A stretch of 64,000 nucleotides of DNA from Acidobacteriota bacterium (GCA_019639135.1 JAHBSL010000010.1:1-64000), one strand, 5' to 3'. Numbered from the stretch's first letter, positions 32,286 through 42,079 are shown. The notes: generated by a model not told the origin, from the sequence alone. Translations and numbers: made by a program.

Positions 32286-34466
32286 CTAATACTTCATTAG
32301 TTCTTGGATCGCCGCCTCGACATCCTCGCTCTGGGGCAGGATGAAATCTTCGACCTGCGGGGCATAGGCTACGAAGGTGTCGGTCGCGCCGACGCGGCGG
32401 ACCGGAGCGTCGAGGTACTCGAAGAGTTCGTTCGAGATGCGGGCGGCGATCTCGGCGCCGTAGCCGTACGAGATCGGGTCCTCGTGGGCGACCAGAACAC
32501 GCGAGGTCTTCTTGACCGATTCGGCAATGGCTTCCCAGTCGTAGGGGACAAGCGTCCGCAGATCGATCAGATCGACCGTTATTCCCTGTTGTTCGAGCCG
32601 CTTGGCGGCTTGGTTTGACCGTTCGACCAAAGCGCCGAAGGTGACGATCGTTACGTCATTGCCCTCGCGGACCTTTTTGGCCTTGCCGAAAGGGATCAGG
32701 AAATCCTTGCTCGGGTATTCCGACTTGTTATATATCTGCCGATAAAGATGCTTGTGTTCGAGGAAAAGCACAGGGTCATCGCAGCGGATCGCCGTTCGCA
32801 GCAGGCCGTTCGCGTCAAGCGCGGTCGAGGGATAGGCGATCATCAAGCCCGGCGTGTGGGCGAAGAGCGTCGTTCCCGATTGCGAGTGGTAAACGGCGCC
32901 GCCTTTCAGGTATCCGCCGACCGGGACGCGCATCACCATCGGGCAGGTCGTGTCGCCGTCCGAACGCCAGCGGGTCAGAGCGACCTCGTTGCGGATCTGC
33001 ATCATCGCCGGGAAGATATAGTCGAAGAACTGTATCTCAACGACCGGCTTAAGCCCACGGATCGCCATCCCGACCGCACGGCCGACGATGTTCGCTTCGG
33101 CCAGCGGCGAATTGAAAACGCGTGCCGAGCCGAACTTCCGCTGAAGATTCGCGGTCACCTTAAAGACGCCGCCCTTGCCCTTTACGCGTTCCAGATACTC
33201 CTCGCGAGAGCAATCCGCCACGTCCTCGCCGAAAACGACGATCCGCGGGTCGCGTTCCATCTCTTCGTGCATGCAGCGGTTGATCAGATCGACCATCGTG
33301 CCCGGATTGCCGGAGAGTTCCGCACCTTCTTCGGTATCGAAAAGCGAACGGTCGGTCGGATCTACATCCGGCGAAAAGACGTTGCGAAGCGCGGACTCGG
33401 GTGCCGGCTGCGGCGTCTCGATCGCAATGTCGGCAGCCTTGTTTACCTCGTCATCGACCTCTTTGCGAAGAGCTTCTAGCTTTTCTGAAGTAATGATGCC
33501 CTCGGTCATCAAAAACTCGGCAAAGGTTGTGATCGGGTCGATCTCGGCATCGGCCTGGCGTTCTTCATCCGGCCGATAGAGCTTTTCGTCGTCCGAAAGC
33601 GAGTGCGAGTAAGGGCGAATTACCTTGCCGTGAACAAATGCAGGGCCTTTGCGTTCGCGGCAATATTCGACCGCCCGTTTGAAGGTCGCATAGCTCTCGA
33701 TCGGGTCCGTGCCGTCGCATTTTTGCATGTAAAGGTTCGGGAAGCCCGAGACAAGGGCAGAGATGTCGCCGCCGGCCGTGTTCACTTCGACCGGGACCGA
33801 TATCGCGTAACCATTGTCCTCAACAACAAAGATGACCGGAAGCTTGAGGTTGCAGGCCGTATTGAGAGCTTCCCACCATTCGCCCTCGCTCGTCGTGCCA
33901 TCGCCGACCGACATATAGACAACCTCGTCGCCCTTGAAGCCTTTGACCTTATCCTGAAGCTCCGGCACCAGCGAAGCGCGATACGAAGCCTCGGCCGCAC
34001 CGACCGAATGGAGCGCCTGCGTCCCCGTACACGAAGACTGCGACGGTACGTTGAGGTCCTTGTGGCCCCAGTGCGAAGGCATCTGACGGCCATGTGAATT
34101 CGGGTCAAGCTCTGCACCGACCGCTGAATAAAGCATCTCTTGTGCGGTCATACCGAGGCCGAGCATCAAAGCCCGGTCGCGGTAATACGGAAAGAACCAA
34201 TCATAAGCCGGCTTCATCGCCTGGGCGGCTCCGACAAGAAGAGCTTCGTGGCCTGCCCCGGAGATCTGGAAAAAGATCTTGTTCTGCCCCTTTAGCTGGA
34301 TCTCCTTATCATCGATCCGGCGGGACATATACATCGTCCGGTACATCGCAACGAGCGTCTCAGGCGAAAGGCCGTGATACTTATCGGCCGCTGCCGCCGC
34401 TCCGCCGCCGCCGTTCGCTTCCCTTTTATCTGCCTTCGAATTGGTCTTTTTTGCAGAGATTGCCAT
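32286..34466 (-). CDS. Fused alpha/beta E1 component of 2-oxo acid dehydrogenase
   Basis: 726 residues in one chain. An N-terminal low-complexity Lys/Gly segment (1-30) is followed by the alpha part (~35-370) with the thiamine diphosphate motif [20 protein letters not shown] and [10 protein letters not shown]. The beta part runs from ~385 to 726 ([53 protein letters not shown]). It decarboxylates pyruvate or branched-chain 2-oxo acids; by similarity, branched-chain is more likely. Start MAISAKK at 34466 is preferred over an ATG 60 bp upstream. Its last ~105 bp are duplicated at 31521. Confidence 0.92.
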   Translation of the reverse strand: MAISAKKTNSKADKREANGGGGAAAAADKYHGLSPETLVAMYRTMYMSRRIDDKEIQLKGQNKIFFQISGAGHEALLVGAAQAMKPAYDWFFPYYRDRALMLGLGMTAQEMLYSAVGAELDPNSHGRQMPSHWGHKDLNVPSQSSCTGTQALHSVGAAEASYRASLVPELQDKVKGFKGDEVVYMSVGDGTTSEGEWWEALNTACNLKLPVIFVVEDNGYAISVPVEVNTAGGDISALVSGFPNLYMQKCDGTDPIESYATFKRAVEYCRERKGPAFVHGKVIRPYSHSLSDDEKLYRPDEERQADAEIDPITTFAEFLMTEGIITSEKLEALRKEVDDEVNKAADIAIETPQPAPESALRNVFSPDVDPTDRSLFDTEEGAELSGNPGTMVDLINRCMHEEMERDPRIVVFGEDVADCSREEYLERVKGKGGVFKVTANLQRKFGSARVFNSPLAEANIVGRAVGMAIRGLKPVVEIQFFDYIFPAMMQIRNEVALTRWRSDGDTTCPMVMRVPVGGYLKGGAVYHSQSGTTLFAHTPGLMIAYPSTALDANGLLRTAIRCDDPVLFLEHKHLYRQIYNKSEYPSKDFLIPFGKAKKVREGNDVTIVTFGALVERSNQAAKRLEQQGITVDLIDLRTLVPYDWEAIAESVKKTSRVLVAHEDPISYGYGAEIAARISNELFEYLDAPVRRVGATDTFVAYAPQVEDFILPQSEDVEAAIQELMKY

Positions 34467-34617
34467 CAATAAATAAGTCCTTTCAATAAGATTTTTTGAT
34501 AGTTGAGTAACTAAAAAGAATAGCAAATAGTGAAGTTTCGAGCAATTTGGATATAGGGCCGAGCGTTCGTTAACACGGTTGTTTCCTGTGGAGGGTCGGT
34601 TACGATATCATCCTTAA

Positions 34618-34908
34618 ATGCTTACACATATCGTTTGCTGGAAGTACAAACCGGAGACCGGCGAGGTCGCCCGCGAGGAACACATCACGAAGCTTCGTAC
34701 TTTGAAGGATGTGATCCCTGAGATCATCAGTATTTCGGTCGGGAAGGACATCCTTGGGATCGAACGCTCGTTTGACACGGGTTTGGTCGCGACCTTTGCC
34801 GATGCTGCAGGGCTCGCAGCTTATACCGATCACCCGCAGCATCAGGAAGTAGCGGCGATGGGCAAAGTGATAGCCGAGCGCGTCGTTTCGGTCGATTTTG
34901 TCGAATAA
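34618..34908 (+). CDS. Dabb (stress-responsive A/B barrel) family protein
   Basis: 96 residues. The ferredoxin-like A/B barrel pattern is MLTHIVCWKYKP at the start, LRTLKDVIPEIISISVGKD in the middle, and YTDHPQHQEVAAMGKVIAERVVSVDF at the end. Stand-alone Dabb proteins are dimeric; some are catalytic, but most have no known role. The end overlaps a weak upstream extension of the next gene, whose true start is 34985. Confidence 0.88.
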   Translation: MLTHIVCWKYKPETGEVAREEHITKLRTLKDVIPEIISISVGKDILGIERSFDTGLVATFADAAGLAAYTDHPQHQEVAAMGKVIAERVVSVDFVE

Positions 34909-34984
34909 ACTATTTTCGGTATTAGGCCGCGGGGGCAAACGATTCCCGCGGGCCGAACATCTTAAGACCCAGCAAATTAAACCG

Positions 34985-37087
34985 ATGTTTCTGCAAAATT
35001 TTTCCAAGAAGCGGCATTTTTTAGCTCTCCTTGCGGCCATTGCCTTCACTGCGGCCGCTGTGGAGCTTACGGCACAGCAAAACCGGCGTGCGGCGACATT
35101 CGACGTGAAAGGCTACGTTATCGACGCCAAGCTTTTGCCCGATGAGAACAAGCTCGATGCCACGGTCGATGTTACCTTCGTGCTGCTCGAGGACCTTCGC
35201 TCGGTCGCATTCGAGCTGAACGGCTCGCTCAAGATCGATTCGATCGTTCGTGTGAACTCCGCCGCACCCGCAAGCCCGGCACCGACGCCGACCCGCGGAC
35301 GGCAGCCGCGTCCGACCCCGACGCCTCGCGGGCCGGAGGTGACGTTTGTGCAGGATCAGGTCGGAGTTTCGGAACTTGGCCCGAGCGTTCGCATCGACCT
35401 CGGCGAACAGGTCGCGAAGGACACGCCCGTCACGCTTCGCTTCAAGTACAGCGGAGTTTTGAATACGCCCTCGGGCGGCCCGCTTCTCAATAAGCGGCTG
35501 GCCTACGTTGGCGAGGTGAATGGCTATCTTTTCTACGCGGCTCGCTGGTTCCCGTTTCACGATTATGCGGCCGACCGGGCGACGGCGGACATTACAGTAA
35601 CGCTTCCTGGAAACTTTCAGGTCGTCGGCCACAGCGATACCGATGTGCCGGCAACACCGACCGGAAAGTATCGGTTCATCCAATCGCGGCCGGGCCTTGT
35701 CGGCAACATCGCTTACGGGCGGTACACGAACCGCAATCTGCAGATAGGCGGCTACGAACTGAAATTTTATACGCGGCCGGGCAGCACCGAGAACGTTGAG
35801 GCATATGCCGAAACGATCGGAAAGGCACTCGAATACTACACAAAGCAATTTGGCGAGCCCGAAATGGGCCGCGACCTCGCGATCGTTCAGATCGACGACG
35901 AGAGCCTGGACTTCTATTCCGGCCCCGGGATCACTTTCGTCTCCGACCGGCAGTTTACCGAGCCGCGAAACGTCACCGAAGAGCGGCTCCAACGCGAGGC
36001 TGCATATCAATGGTGGGGGCTGACCGTCGGGCTTAAGTCGTTCGACGACGCCTGGCTTTCGCAGGGCCTTGCCGAGTACAGTGCTTTCGCATTTCGCGAA
36101 GCGAACGCGACGGGAGCACAGCTCGACGGGCTCCGCCGCGAGTTGGTCGAAAAATCGCTGACCTTCGAACAGACGGCCTCGCTGCTCCGCGCACCGGCAA
36201 ACCTCGACGATCAATCGACCGCTTACAAGTACATTATGTACGGCAAAGGGGCGATGGTCTTTCGGCTGCTGCGGGAAACGATGGGCATGCAGAAGTTCGA
36301 TCAGCTTCTCAAAGCCTACCTCGAAGAATTTCGCGGCAAGAACGCCTCGATCGACGAATTCGAGCGGCTGACCTCACGGGTTGCCGGCCAGAATATGCGT
36401 TACTTTTTTGCCCGCTGGGTGGAGAGCACCGGTGTGCCGGAATTTACGGCGGACTATGTGATCCTGCGAAACCGGGCTGGCAAGTTCATTGCCCGCGGCA
36501 CTGTGAAGCAGAACTACGACAACCTTCGGCTGCCGGTCGAGATTCAGCTCAAGTTCGAAGGCGAGAACGGCTTTAAGACCGAGCGGCTGCAGATAGACGA
36601 CGCTAGCGCCGACTTCAATATGGAAGTGGACGGCAAACCGCTCGAGGTGATCATCGATCCCGGCTTTAAGCTGCTTTGGATCTCGCCCGAGTTGCGCGTT
36701 ACCTCTATCGCGAGGCGGGGCATCGAGCTTTTCAAGGAAGGCAACTACAGCGAGGCTCAAACCCAGCTTGAGAACGCACTGAAGCTCGACCGTTCAAATT
36801 CGTGGATCTATTACCACCTCGGCCTGCTTTTCCTCGAACAGCGCAATTACGAACTGGCGAAGGAGAATTTCCAGGCAGCTCTCCGCGGAAATCTCAATCC
36901 GCCATGGCTCGAGGCCTGGGCAGAGATAAAGCTCGGCAATGCCTACGACGCGCAGGGCGACCGGACACGGGCCATCGCCGCCTACGATCGTGCTGAAAAG
37001 ACCGGCATCGAATACGACAACGCACTCGATGCCATCGCCCGATTCAAAGCAACGCCGTATGACCCGCGTGCCGGAGATGTCAATTGA
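34985..37087 (+). CDS. M1-peptidase-like protein lacking zinc ligands, with C-terminal TPRs
   Basis: 700 residues from MFLQNFSKKRHFLALL, with a signal or anchor helix at residues ~9-28. Residues ~35-240 resemble the M1 N-terminal beta-saddle. Residues ~250-480 resemble the M1 catalytic domain, but the HExxH-18x-E site reads R337-E-A-A-Y341 ... Q360, so all three zinc ligands are replaced. A Pro-rich insert (PTPTRGRQPRPTPTPRG) lies near residue 98. The last ~110 residues hold two or three TPRs (GNYSEAQTQLENALKL). It probably binds peptides or acts as a scaffold rather than hydrolysing (inference). Confidence 0.85.
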   Translation: MFLQNFSKKRHFLALLAAIAFTAAAVELTAQQNRRAATFDVKGYVIDAKLLPDENKLDATVDVTFVLLEDLRSVAFELNGSLKIDSIVRVNSAAPASPAPTPTRGRQPRPTPTPRGPEVTFVQDQVGVSELGPSVRIDLGEQVAKDTPVTLRFKYSGVLNTPSGGPLLNKRLAYVGEVNGYLFYAARWFPFHDYAADRATADITVTLPGNFQVVGHSDTDVPATPTGKYRFIQSRPGLVGNIAYGRYTNRNLQIGGYELKFYTRPGSTENVEAYAETIGKALEYYTKQFGEPEMGRDLAIVQIDDESLDFYSGPGITFVSDRQFTEPRNVTEERLQREAAYQWWGLTVGLKSFDDAWLSQGLAEYSAFAFREANATGAQLDGLRRELVEKSLTFEQTASLLRAPANLDDQSTAYKYIMYGKGAMVFRLLRETMGMQKFDQLLKAYLEEFRGKNASIDEFERLTSRVAGQNMRYFFARWVESTGVPEFTADYVILRNRAGKFIARGTVKQNYDNLRLPVEIQLKFEGENGFKTERLQIDDASADFNMEVDGKPLEVIIDPGFKLLWISPELRVTSIARRGIELFKEGNYSEAQTQLENALKLDRSNSWIYYHLGLLFLEQRNYELAKENFQAALRGNLNPPWLEAWAEIKLGNAYDAQGDRTRAIAAYDRAEKTGIEYDNALDAIARFKATPYDPRAGDVN

Positions 37088-37147
37088 TTCAGTTTAATTA
37101 GAATTCGAAGACGGCCATTCGAAAACTCTGAGCACTCGGCGTAACCT

Positions 37148-37198
37148 CAGCGGCCTCTGCGTTTAGTTAGATCTAACGCCGAGGCCGCTGTGTTTTTC
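37148..37198 (+). terminator. Terminator-like long hairpin between convergent genes
   Basis: CAGCGGCCTC (37148-37157) pairs with GAGGCCGCTG (37181-37190), with additional GCGTT/AACGC pairing inside, followed by TGTTTTTCG. The surrounding 37130-37215 has CTCTGAG/CGCAGAG arms of the dispersed repeat family. It can serve the M1-like gene. Confidence 0.65.
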
Positions 37199-37218
37199 GC
37201 AGAGTACGCTGAGACTGA

Positions 37219-37246
37219 AACCCAACCCCAACCCCAACCCCAACCG
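37219..37246 (+). repeat. CCCCAA microsatellite
   Basis: About four tandem copies of CCCCAA just beyond the amine oxidase stop. It is a simple slippage-prone tract with no known role here. Confidence 0.85.
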
Positions 37247-37253
37247 TACAGCC

Positions 37254-38633
37254 TTATTTCAACAAGCTTTCAGCGGCGGCTTCGCCGGTTTCGATGGCGC
37301 CTTCCATAAAGCCCTGCCAATCGGCGATGTGCTCGCCGGCAAAGAGAACTTTGAGGTGCGGGCGGGCGAGGACCGGGCGGACGCCGAACCACTGGCCCGG
37401 CCGGTAGAGAGCGTATGCACCCTCGGTATATTCATCGCGCTGCCAGGCGTAAGAGGCAATGCCCCGGGCAAGCCGCGGGGCGTCGTCATTAAAGTCATGT
37501 AGGTCGCGGGTGATTATATTCATCCGGCGTGTGTCGTCCTGCGAGGCAAGGACGTCGGCCTTTTCGCCGATGGCGTAGGCCGTCAGGATTCCCTCGCGGC
37601 CGGGCTGGTTTTGCGTTGAATGGAAATAATAATGCGAGGTCATGTCCGTTACCATCGAGAAATTTTCTTCTTTCCAGAAGCGGTTCTCGTAAAGCACGGA
37701 GTTCTTGATGATGCGGGCATAGATCAGGCGTTCGGCAGCCTGCTGCTGAGCAGCCGGAAGCGGCGGATTGAACTTTATTTTTCGAAGTGCAGCGATGGGA
37801 GCGGTGCAGATGCAGGCATCGGCGGTGAAGGTCTCGTCGCCGGCCTTTACGGTGACGATGCCGCGACGCTGGCTGATCTCGGCGACCTTCATCCCGGTCC
37901 GGATATTCGATTCGCCGATCCGTTTTGCAAGCTCATTGACAAGCCGTGAGTTGCCGCCCGTCATTTTGTAGTCCATCTGATTCTGCGTTTTGCCTTTGAC
38001 CTCCGGCTCTTCGTTTGCGGCATATTCGGCAAGTGCCCCGAATGCCGAAACGTGGCGGATCGATTCGCCAAAATCGGTGCTGTCCGCAAGCTCGCGAAGG
38101 ATCAGGTCGGGTTGCGTAAAGCCGGCGTCCGAGAGATGCGTCCACCAATCCTTGCGGTCGAGCATCCGCTGCTGAGCGTCGGTGAGCTTCTCGAAACCTT
38201 CGAGCATTTTGTCGAACGCAGAATTTGCCTGTGCCGAAAAATTCCATTCGCCGGGCCGGGAGACGCGGCCGTTCTGCATCAGAAAATCACTGAACTGATG
38301 CTTCTGCAGCGGGATGTTGAAGTCGCGGCAGAGTGCCTTAACACGTTCGTGGCTCTCGCCGACCCACTCGGCACCGAGTTCGCAGATCAGGCCGCCGCTG
38401 TCGGGCATCATGTGCGAAAAAACGCGGCCGCCGACACGGCTGCGGGCCTCGAGTATCGTAACCTCCCAGCCGGCATTCTTGAGCCGAAACCCGGCCGCAA
38501 GACCCGCCAGGCCCGAGCCGACAATGACGCAGCGTTTTTGTCGGCGAACTTGCCCTAAGACCGTTTGTGACCCGATCGCGAGACCGGCCGCTGCCGTACC
38601 GAGAACTTTGAGGAAATCTCTTCGGTTGGTCAT
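37254..38633 (-). CDS. Flavin amine oxidase with Tat signal
   Basis: 459 residues from [19 protein letters not shown], a textbook twin-arginine signal. FAD-binding [20 protein letters not shown] and [14 protein letters not shown] follow. The C-terminal FAD motif is [22 protein letters not shown]. It belongs to the monoamine/L-amino-acid oxidase family; export by Tat implies a folded periplasmic flavoprotein. The start at 38633 is chosen because the Tat motif begins there. A 68-codon open extension upstream has no family match and overlaps a remnant on the other strand. Confidence 0.9.
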   Translation of the reverse strand: MTNRRDFLKVLGTAAAGLAIGSQTVLGQVRRQKRCVIVGSGLAGLAAGFRLKNAGWEVTILEARSRVGGRVFSHMMPDSGGLICELGAEWVGESHERVKALCRDFNIPLQKHQFSDFLMQNGRVSRPGEWNFSAQANSAFDKMLEGFEKLTDAQQRMLDRKDWWTHLSDAGFTQPDLILRELADSTDFGESIRHVSAFGALAEYAANEEPEVKGKTQNQMDYKMTGGNSRLVNELAKRIGESNIRTGMKVAEISQRRGIVTVKAGDETFTADACICTAPIAALRKIKFNPPLPAAQQQAAERLIYARIIKNSVLYENRFWKEENFSMVTDMTSHYYFHSTQNQPGREGILTAYAIGEKADVLASQDDTRRMNIITRDLHDFNDDAPRLARGIASYAWQRDEYTEGAYALYRPGQWFGVRPVLARPHLKVLFAGEHIADWQGFMEGAIETGEAAAESLLK

Positions 38634-38642
38634 AAGTTTGGA

Positions 38643-38795
38643 GTAACGCCCTTCGGCGGCAAAAAAGCGACCGTCAACGGCCACCGCGAAGCCGGCACAC
38701 AGGTGCTCGACATCTTCAGAGAATGGAAAACACTCTACGTCGATTACAGCGGCAAAGTCCAGAAAGCCAGGATCGACGAAGTGGAGATCGGATAG
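38643..38795 (+). pseudogene. 3' remnant of an unidentified gene
   Basis: An open plus-strand stretch of 50 codons plus stop reads [20 protein letters not shown]... and ends ...[10 protein letters not shown]. It has protein-like composition and is followed 24 bp later by a good terminator at 38819, as expected for a genuine gene end. Its 5' part is missing and meets the start of the divergent amine oxidase. The family is not recognised. Confidence 0.4.
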
Positions 38796-38818
38796 TAAAT
38801 CGTCAATCGTTAATAGAA

Positions 38819-38857
38819 AGAAGGCAGGAACGGTCATCCCGAATCCTGCCTTTCTTT
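38819..38857 (+). terminator. Intrinsic terminator after the 3' remnant
   Basis: AAGGCAGGA (38821-38829) pairs with TCCTGCCTT (38844-38852), followed by TCTTTAATT. It also reads A-rich on the other side and may act in both directions. Confidence 0.75.
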
Positions 38858-38879
38858 AATTCATTATTCACGAAAGCTC

Positions 38880-38931
38880 CCCTCCTTGTTTAGGAGGGGC
38901 GGCAGTCGCTTCGACTGACGGGGTGGTAGCC
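38880..38931 (-). repeat. Intergenic copy of the ACCACCCCGTCAG palindromic repeat
   Basis: In reverse orientation: GCTACCACCCCGTCAG, a short AGTCG..CGACT hairpin, then CCGCCCCTCC-TAAACA-AGGAGGGG. The same element lies inside hppD (44042) and three times inside a glycosyltransferase gene (62427, 62511, 62595). Confidence 0.9.
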
Positions 38932-39445
38932 CATCGCCCGTTTCTTTTCAACTTCCTTTCTAACTTTTCACAATTCACGATTTACGATTCACGAACTTCA
39001 CACCTATCACTTCTTACTTACACCGAAAAAAAGAAGAACCGATGCCCCAAGCCTACTTGTTCTTTTCCTCGTCCTTAGAATTTATCCTTTAGCCTTTATC
39101 CTTTTGAATTGAAGGCCCACCCGCCGTCATCGCCGGCTGCTGTTGTTTCATCTAGAAACTAAACCCAAATAGAAACTAAACCCAAAAAGAAAAAATTCGC
39201 CACGACATAATACTCCAATTCCCGGAATACAAAAACACACCCCGCAGGCAGTGTGCCCCGAGCTACGACAGGAGCGTTATATTTATAGATACGATCCGCG
39301 GTGAGACTCCAACTCCGCAGTAGCTTCATATTGTTTCTCAACGGTTCATCCCGCCCCTAATGGGGCTTGGAATCGTTCATCGGCATCGCATCTATAAATT
39401 TTCGGCTCCTAACGGAGCCCACAGATCTGCGAGACATCTAACCTC
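38932..39445. other. Noncoding stretch with short repeats
   Basis: No credible gene. It contains AGAAACTAAACCCAAA copies near 39160-39190. A 15-bp inverted pair ATTTATAGATACGAT (39281-39295) / ATCGCATCTATAAAT (39385-39399) has one mismatch, and a perfect GGCTCC-TAAC-GGAGCC hairpin lies at 39404-39419. The 39281-39419 unit looks like a small palindromic element. Confidence 0.65.
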
Positions 39446-39880
39446 TTAGACCTTTATCGTTCGGCGTTTTACGGGGGAGGAGAGGACGATGGCGGTGGTT
39501 GTTATGCCGTAGGGGGTGAGTTTGTCGATGATCTCCTGGAGGTGTTCGACGGAGGCGACGGCGACCTTCATTATGAAGCTGTCGCCGCCGGTGCCGCGGT
39601 GGCATTCGAGCACTTCGCTTGTACATTGGGCAACCTCGATGATGTGGCTGTAATCGACGCCCGTTATGCTCATCCGGACGAACGCCGTGATCGGCAGCCC
39701 GACCTTTGCCGTGTCGATCTCGGCCCGATAGCCGGTGATTATCCCGGCATCTTCCAGCTTGCGGACGCGTTCGATAACGGCCGGCGTCGTCAGCCCGACC
39801 CGTCGCCCGAGCTCGGCAAAGCTCGTCCGAGCATCTTCCTGCAGCTCCGTCAGTATCTTCCTGTCAATTTCGTCGATCAT
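39446..39880 (-). CDS. Lrp/AsnC family transcriptional regulator
   Basis: 144 residues. An N-terminal winged HTH (IDEIDRKILTELQEDARTSF, GLTTPAVIERVRKLEDAGII) is followed by the RAM ligand-binding domain (FVRMSITGVDYSHIIEVAQC, then ECHRGTGGDSFIMKVAV). Lrp-type regulators sense amino acids. It is divergent from phhA with a 195-bp intergenic region, so it probably controls phenylalanine/tyrosine catabolism (inference). Confidence 0.93.
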   Translation of the reverse strand: MIDEIDRKILTELQEDARTSFAELGRRVGLTTPAVIERVRKLEDAGIITGYRAEIDTAKVGLPITAFVRMSITGVDYSHIIEVAQCTSEVLECHRGTGGDSFIMKVAVASVEHLQEIIDKLTPYGITTTAIVLSSPVKRRTIKV

Positions 39881-39973
39881 AAGCTCCCGAAGGCCATTCC
39901 GCGGCCCGTGCTTTAGTTTATAAGGTTTCGCCTCGGAAATAAATCACAAAATAAAGCTGCGACCCCCGATTTC

Positions 39974-39983
39974 CGAATATTCG
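39974..39983. promoter_or_regulatory. Candidate regulator site between Lrp gene and phhA
   Basis: Perfect 10-bp AT-core palindrome CGAATATTCG midway in the Lrp/phhA divergent region, followed by AT-rich DNA. Lrp proteins favour such degenerate AT-rich dyads. Candidate only. Confidence 0.3.
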
Positions 39984-40075
39984 CTATTCAGATTTCTTTT
40001 CGCTTCCATTACAATTATTTATTCAAGGATAACCCGAGACCTTCCCACGGCATCGTAATTTTCGAGGAGCTGACC

Positions 40076-40981
40076 ATGCTTACTGAGACCGCCATTGCCG
40101 CCGAAACCGATTTTCCGCTCGATAATTTTCACATCACGGACGCCGATCTGCCGACCTTTCGCGATATGCCGTTCGAGGACATCGAAGAACTCGACCTCGA
40201 CCATCCCGGCGCCAACGACCCCGAATACCGCAAGCGGCGGGACTACATCGCGAGCCTCGCGAAGAAGTTTCGCGAGACGGGCGTCATCACGGACGTTGAC
40301 TACAACGACGAAGAGCAGGCTATCTGGCGGCACGTCGCCGAACGGCTCGAGGAGCTGCACCAGCGGCACGCCTCGCCGTTCTATTTGAGGGCAAAGCGCG
40401 ACCTCGGCATCTCGAACGAACGCATTCCGCAGCTAACCGAAATGAACCGCCGGCTTAAGGAGCTTACGAACTTTCGGCTGGCGCCGATCGAGGGACTCGT
40501 CGATACGCGTGCTTTTCTTAGTTGGCTCTCGTGGCGGACGATGCTTTCAACGCAGTACATCCGCCACCACTCGCGGCCCGAATACACGCCCGAGCCCGAT
40601 ATCGTCCATGAGGCGATCGGCCACATCCCGATGTTTACCAACCCGAACTTTGCCGATTTCTCGCAGTTCATCGGCCACGGTGCCCGCATCGCGACCGATA
40701 AACAGATCGAGGAACTCGGCCGGCTCTATTGGTTCACGGTCGAATTTGGCCTGGTCGAACACGAAGGCGACATCAAGGCATACGGCGCCGGGCTGCTTTC
40801 GAGCTACGGCGAGCTCGAGCACGCTTTTTCGGATAAGGTCGAGCGGCGGCCGTTCGTGCTCGAAGAAGTGATCAACCACGAATATACATACAGCGACATG
40901 CAGCCGGTGCTCTACGTTATTCCGTCCTATGCGGAGCTGAAAGAGGTGACGCGCAGATACATCTCTACTTTTGGAAGCTGA
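40076..40981 (+). CDS. phhA: Phenylalanine 4-monooxygenase
   Basis: 301 residues, the monomeric bacterial size. The iron ligands are in the family motif [15 protein letters not shown] (two His, residues ~182 and 187) and in the [10 protein letters not shown] segment (Glu near 227). [17 protein letters not shown] lies just before. It hydroxylates phenylalanine to tyrosine with tetrahydropterin and O2. GAGGAG about 6 bp before the ATG supports the start. It leads the catabolic cluster; a GNAT gene follows 3 bp after the stop. Confidence 0.94.
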   Translation: MLTETAIAAETDFPLDNFHITDADLPTFRDMPFEDIEELDLDHPGANDPEYRKRRDYIASLAKKFRETGVITDVDYNDEEQAIWRHVAERLEELHQRHASPFYLRAKRDLGISNERIPQLTEMNRRLKELTNFRLAPIEGLVDTRAFLSWLSWRTMLSTQYIRHHSRPEYTPEPDIVHEAIGHIPMFTNPNFADFSQFIGHGARIATDKQIEELGRLYWFTVEFGLVEHEGDIKAYGAGLLSSYGELEHAFSDKVERRPFVLEEVINHEYTYSDMQPVLYVIPSYAELKEVTRRYISTFGS

Positions 40982-40984
40982 CCG

Positions 40985-41380
40985 ATGATGGAATTTAAGA
41001 TCAACGGAGAAGCGACCGCCGCCGAGGTCGTCGAGCTTTATCGCGACTCGGGCCTGCCGCGGCCCGTGGATGACGTGGACCGCATCGGGCGGATGCTCGC
41101 GGGCTCGAATTTGATCGTAACGGCACGCGAAAACGGCCGGCTGATCGGCATTGCGCGGTCTATAACCGACGGTGCCTGGAGCTGCTATCTCGCCGACCTC
41201 GCCGTCGCCAGCTCGCATCAGAAGGCAGGCATCGGCCGCCGCCTCGTCGAAATGACCAAACAGGCCGCCGGCCGGGAATCAATGGTCCTGCTGCTCTCCG
41301 TCCCGGCCGCTATGGAGTACTACCCAAAGATCGGCATGGAACGCCTCGACAACGCATTCATAATCTGGCGGGAGGTCTGA
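40985..41380 (+). CDS. GNAT family N-acetyltransferase
   Basis: 131 residues. The acetyl-CoA site is YLADLAVASSHQKAGIGRRLVEM (Q/R-x-x-G-x-G/A as HQKAGIG). The fold is complete with a C-terminal EYYPKIGMERLDNAF. The substrate is unknown. It follows phhA by 3 bp and belongs to its transcription unit. ATG at 40985 or 40988. Confidence 0.88.
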   Translation: MMEFKINGEATAAEVVELYRDSGLPRPVDDVDRIGRMLAGSNLIVTARENGRLIGIARSITDGAWSCYLADLAVASSHQKAGIGRRLVEMTKQAAGRESMVLLLSVPAAMEYYPKIGMERLDNAFIIWREV

Positions 41381-41406
41381 AAGGAGTGCTATTCGTTTCG
41401 AAATAA

Positions 41407-41436
41407 GTTGTCTTATTGGACAACACGCGCTACAAT
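41407..41436 (+). promoter_or_regulatory. Promoter-like site with inverted repeat before the RelE-type toxin
   Basis: GTTGTC (41407-41412) and GACAAC (41419-41424) form a perfect inverted repeat around TTATTG. TTGTCT at 41408 and TACAAT at 41431 are spaced by exactly 17 bp. The -10 lies directly against the ATG at 41438, so the message has no room for a leader. Confidence 0.5.
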
Positions 41437-41437
41437 C

Positions 41438-41782
41438 ATGGTTGAAAAGTATAGGACAGTAGAAGCTTTTCGTGATCACTTTGCTAACTTTTTATCCAAG
41501 CAAACGCAGGCCGTTCGGGACAAGGTCTATTGGACAATAAAGTTGATCGAAGAAGTTCCCCGTGTCTCCGAGAAGTATTTGGAGAAATTGGAAGGAACCG
41601 ATGGACTTTACGAGATCAGGGTTCAGTTTGGTGGAAACATCTTCAGGATCTTTTGTTTCTTTGATGAGGGAAAACTGATCGTTCTACTTAATGGCTTTGG
41701 AAAGAAGACCCAGAAGACGCCGCGTCGAGAGATAGAGTTTGCCGTGCGACTGAAAGAAGAATACTATGCCGAAAAAGAATAA
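41438..41782 (+). CDS. RelE/HigB-like toxin
   Basis: 114 residues from MVEKYRTVEAFRDHF. The gp49/HigB-type pattern is visible: VYWTIKLIEEVPRVSEKYLEKLEGTDGLYEIRV (in part), then GGNIFRIFCFFDEGKLIVLLNGFGKKTQKTP. These are mRNA interferases of the RelE fold. The gene overlaps the XRE antitoxin by 17 bp (toxin first). A longer form starting at 41408 would read through the promoter inverted repeat and is unlikely. Confidence 0.88.
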   Translation: MVEKYRTVEAFRDHFANFLSKQTQAVRDKVYWTIKLIEEVPRVSEKYLEKLEGTDGLYEIRVQFGGNIFRIFCFFDEGKLIVLLNGFGKKTQKTPRREIEFAVRLKEEYYAEKE

Positions 41783-42065
41783 CCTCACGCCGCTTTCTGA
41801 ATTGATTGAGAAAGAATACGGAGGGCGAGGCACAAAAAAAAGGGAAGCTTTCGAACTGGGATATCAAGAGTTCAAACTCGGTGTGATGATCCAGGAGGCT
41901 CGGAAAAAGAAAGGCCTGACACAACAGCAGCTCGCTGACAAGATCGGCGTCAATAAAGCGTACATTTCGCGGGTCGAAAACGACATAAAGGATGTTCGTT
42001 ACTCCACCTTGCGCAAGATCGTAACGGGCCTTGGCGGCGAGCTGGAACTAGCGATCAAGCTCTAG
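41766..42065 (+). CDS. XRE-family antitoxin
   Basis: 99 residues. The helix-turn-helix at ~44-95 is GLTQQQLADKIGVNKAYISRVEN. A basic N-terminal arm (EKEYGGRGTKKREAFELG) likely binds the toxin. It ends TLRKIVTGLGGELELAIKL, nearly the same as the end of the second XRE gene at 42258, which marks them as paralogues. It should neutralise the toxin and repress the shared promoter. Confidence 0.9.
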   Translation: MPKKNNLTPLSELIEKEYGGRGTKKREAFELGYQEFKLGVMIQEARKKKGLTQQQLADKIGVNKAYISRVENDIKDVRYSTLRKIVTGLGGELELAIKL

Positions 42066-42079
42066 TTGCTTGTGCAAGT

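Noticed and set aside
35021..36214. Minus-strand frame of 397 codons
   Set aside because: Antisense to the M1-like gene; no motif.
39159..39341. 60-codon minus-strand frame
   Set aside because: Lies over short AAACCCAAA repeats and a palindrome, with no ribosome site and no coding bias.
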